A stretch of DNA of 64,000 nucleotides, taken from Myxococcales bacterium (lineage in GTDB: Bacteria; Myxococcota_A; Polyangia; Haliangiales; Haliangiaceae). How positions within the stretch are numbered: the stretch's first letter is position 1; every line of letters begins with the position of its first letter. The stretch lies in assembly GCA_947483555.1 (NCBI GenBank), contig CANKMW010000028.1, positions 1-64,000 on the forward strand, read 5' to 3'. The notes beneath the pieces were generated by a model. It made no database searches. It had not been told where the DNA came from and saw only the letters and a list, made by a program, of their open reading frames with translations. This document shows positions 62,498 through 64,000 of the stretch, piece by piece. The position numbers and the translations under genes were made by a program.

Positions 62498-63349
62498 TCA
62501 GATCGGGTTGCCGCGCGGCTTCACCGGCAGCTTGCCGCGCTCGACGTTGTAGCGCGCGTCGAACGGGCTGCACCCGTTGTCCTTCGGATGCAGCCATGGC
62601 AGGTAGCCGTGCTTGGCCTCGAGCGCGACCCCGTCGGGAGGGAGGTCGCGATAGTCCCAGATCGCGTGGCCGTGTCGATTGTCGCGATCCGTGATGGCGT
62701 ACTCGGCGGCGGGCGAGTAGGCGTACAGACGCGCATCGGAGTTCCGCACTACCGCGAGCAGACTGCGGAGATGCGGTGAGGCGGCGATGGCTTCGAAGGC
62801 CGGCAGCGAGAGGGGATTGTCACTCAGGCTCAGATCGAGCAGCCGATGCACCCGGGGGCTGGCTGCGATCGCTTCGACATCACCGTTCGTGAGACCAAGT
62901 CCGACCAGCGCGATCGCATCGAAGCGCGTGATCAACTCGCTCGCGAGCAACTCCTCCAGCGGGAATGCGCCCTCCTTCGCCGCCGTGAAGAACACGCTCC
63001 GGATCGGCGCGTTCACGAGCAGCCAGTCGCCGTACTCGAGGAACATGTGCGGATCGATCGAGACCTGCGCGACCATCCCGCGATCGAAATACTGGTTCCG
63101 CGTGTACTTGGCGATGGTCTGGCACCAGCGCGCCCCATGCTTCTTGAGCAGGCGATCGCACTCATGGTCGGTCTTGTAGTTCGGTGCGCCTCGCGCGCGG
63201 CGGAGCGCGCCGATCTGGAGCTGCAACTCGATGAAGCGCCCCAGCTCCGGATCTTGCTTGCGATAGTAATCAGCCAGCGCCAGCCGCGGCGCGTCCTCAT
63301 CGGGCTCGCGCAGCGCTGCGGCGTGCAGCTCTTTCCAGGTCGCAGCCAC
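62498..63349 (-). CDS. TIGR02996/LRR-like protein (tandem copy 1)
   Basis: 283 residues from GTG 63349, which lies 7 nt after CAGAAT; an in-frame ATG at 63358 sits inside that hexamer. TIGR02996 segment DAPRLALADYYRKQDPELGR ... FIELQLQ, then an LRR-like stretch (LLDLSLSDNPLSLPAFEAI) and a C-terminus HGYLPWLHPKDNGCSPFDAR. Lacks the N-terminal zinc ribbon of the copies at 12389 and 17238 but shares the core and C-terminal motif. A second copy follows at 63414. Lies convergent with the Uma2 gene, opposite to the effector. Probable immunity or partner protein. Confidence 0.85.
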   Translation of the reverse strand: MAATWKELHAAALREPDEDAPRLALADYYRKQDPELGRFIELQLQIGALRRARGAPNYKTDHECDRLLKKHGARWCQTIAKYTRNQYFDRGMVAQVSIDPHMFLEYGDWLLVNAPIRSVFFTAAKEGAFPLEELLASELITRFDAIALVGLGLTNGDVEAIAASPRVHRLLDLSLSDNPLSLPAFEAIAASPHLRSLLAVVRNSDARLYAYSPAAEYAITDRDNRHGHAIWDYRDLPPDGVALEAKHGYLPWLHPKDNGCSPFDARYNVERGKLPVKPRGNPI

Positions 63350-63413
63350 GGTCACCATTCTGCCTCGGTTCGACCCGCCTGCCCGACCTGCGCACCCATC
63401 GTTGCAGGGCGCC

Positions 63414-64000
63414 TCAGACCGGGGTGCCCCGCGGCTTCACCGGCAGCTTGCCGCGCTCGACGTTGTAGCGCGCGTCGAACGGGCTGCACCCGTTGTCCTT
63501 CGGATGCAGCCATGGCAGGTAGCCGTGCTTGGCCTCGAGCGCGACCCCGTCGGGGGGGAGCTCGCGGTAGTCCCAGATCGGCCGCCCGTCCATGTCGTCG
63601 CGGTCCGTGATGGCGTACTCGGCGGCCGGCGAGTAGGTGTGCGGACGTGCGTCCGAGCGCCGAGCGACCGAGAGCAGGCTGCCGAGATGCGGCGACGCGG
63701 CGATGGCTTCGAAGGCCGGCAACGAGAGGGGATTGTCGCTCAGGCTCAGACCCAGCAGGCGATGCAGGCCTGGGCTGGCCGCGATGGCGTCGACATCAGC
63801 ATTCTTGAGACCAAGCCCGACCAGTGCGATCGAGTCGAGGCGCGTGATCAGCTCGCTCGCGAGCAACTCCTCCAGCGGGAATGCTCCGTTCTTGGCCGCT
63901 GTGAAGAACACGCTGCGGATCGGCGCGTTCACGAACAGCCATGCTCCGTACTCGAGAAAGATGTGCGGATCGACCGAGACCCTCGAGATCATGCCGCGGT
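63414..64000 (-). CDS. TIGR02996/LRR-like protein (tandem copy 2, 5'-partial)
   Basis: The frame is open at the right edge, so the N-terminus is cut off. The ~195 visible residues match the preceding gene almost throughout, including DPHIFLEYGAWLFVNAPIRS, LSLSDNPLSLPAFEAI and the HGYLPWLHPKDNGCSPFDAR end. Differences cluster in a few segments. A recent tandem duplication. Confidence 0.85.
   Translation of the reverse strand, partial: RGMISRVSVDPHIFLEYGAWLFVNAPIRSVFFTAAKNGAFPLEELLASELITRLDSIALVGLGLKNADVDAIAASPGLHRLLGLSLSDNPLSLPAFEAIAASPHLGSLLSVARRSDARPHTYSPAAEYAITDRDDMDGRPIWDYRELPPDGVALEAKHGYLPWLHPKDNGCSPFDARYNVERGKLPVKPRGTPV

Overview
The window is about 64 kb of high-GC, densely coded DNA, most likely from a myxobacterium-like member of the Myxococcota. 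The evidence is the base composition, a secreted VWA protein with a MopE-type metal-binding motif and a MYXO-CTERM-like tail (31487-32467), many lipoproteins, an FHA/sigma54 enhancer-binding regulator, and an eCIS-associated effector. No rRNA, tRNA, CRISPR array or IS element was seen. No gene-free stretch exceeds about 300 bases.

Layout. (1) 1-12.4 kb holds the 3' part of one giant gene. Its product has N-terminal 14- and 11-residue repeats, a long coiled coil, seven annexin-like repeats, a hydrophobic stretch, a HEAHH zinc motif, two RelA/SpoT-like regions, a Rossmann-like region and a C-terminal aminoglycoside/choline-kinase fold. (2) 12.4-20.8 kb is a same-strand run of twelve small genes, several translationally coupled. 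Three families occur twice (zinc-ribbon/TIGR02996/LRR, a 195/188-residue family, a 219/222-residue family), a fourth domain is shared by two more genes, and there is a pentapeptide-repeat protein. The arrangement resembles an immunity or cargo-companion array behind a polymorphic toxin. (3) 21-31.5 kb holds kynA-kynU, groES-groEL with a partial CIRCE, a VWA protein, a patatin lipase and an ABC exporter. (4) 31.5-48 kb is mostly envelope and housekeeping: an L,D-transpeptidase, a hydrolase, two GNATs, lipoproteins, MltA, a YkgJ-type protein, Uma2, a recA operon with two unknown genes, a queuosine-precursor transporter and a ferredoxin. (5) 48-56.8 kb holds a Cys-rich secreted protein whose upstream region carries a sigma54-like promoter and a helically phased TGATC array, directly downstream of an FHA-sigma54 activator gene; then a universal stress protein, kptA, a beta-barrel protein with a helix-hairpin-helix segment, and a secreted nuclease. 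(6) 59-64 kb is a second toxin-like locus: an orphan antitoxin with an internally deleted ParE toxin, an eCIS-core metallopeptidase effector, a Uma2 nuclease and two tandem TIGR02996/LRR genes related to those in region 2.

The two toxin-like loci share the TIGR02996/LRR companion family, which is the main clue that these proteins work with large exported effectors. A second theme is that at least 17 genes have a TAnnnT hexamer ending 6-9 nt before the chosen start codon, the spacing expected for leaderless mRNAs. groES, groEL, recA, fdxA and a few others have ordinary Shine-Dalgarno sequences instead. All function calls come from reading motifs by eye; none was tested by database search.
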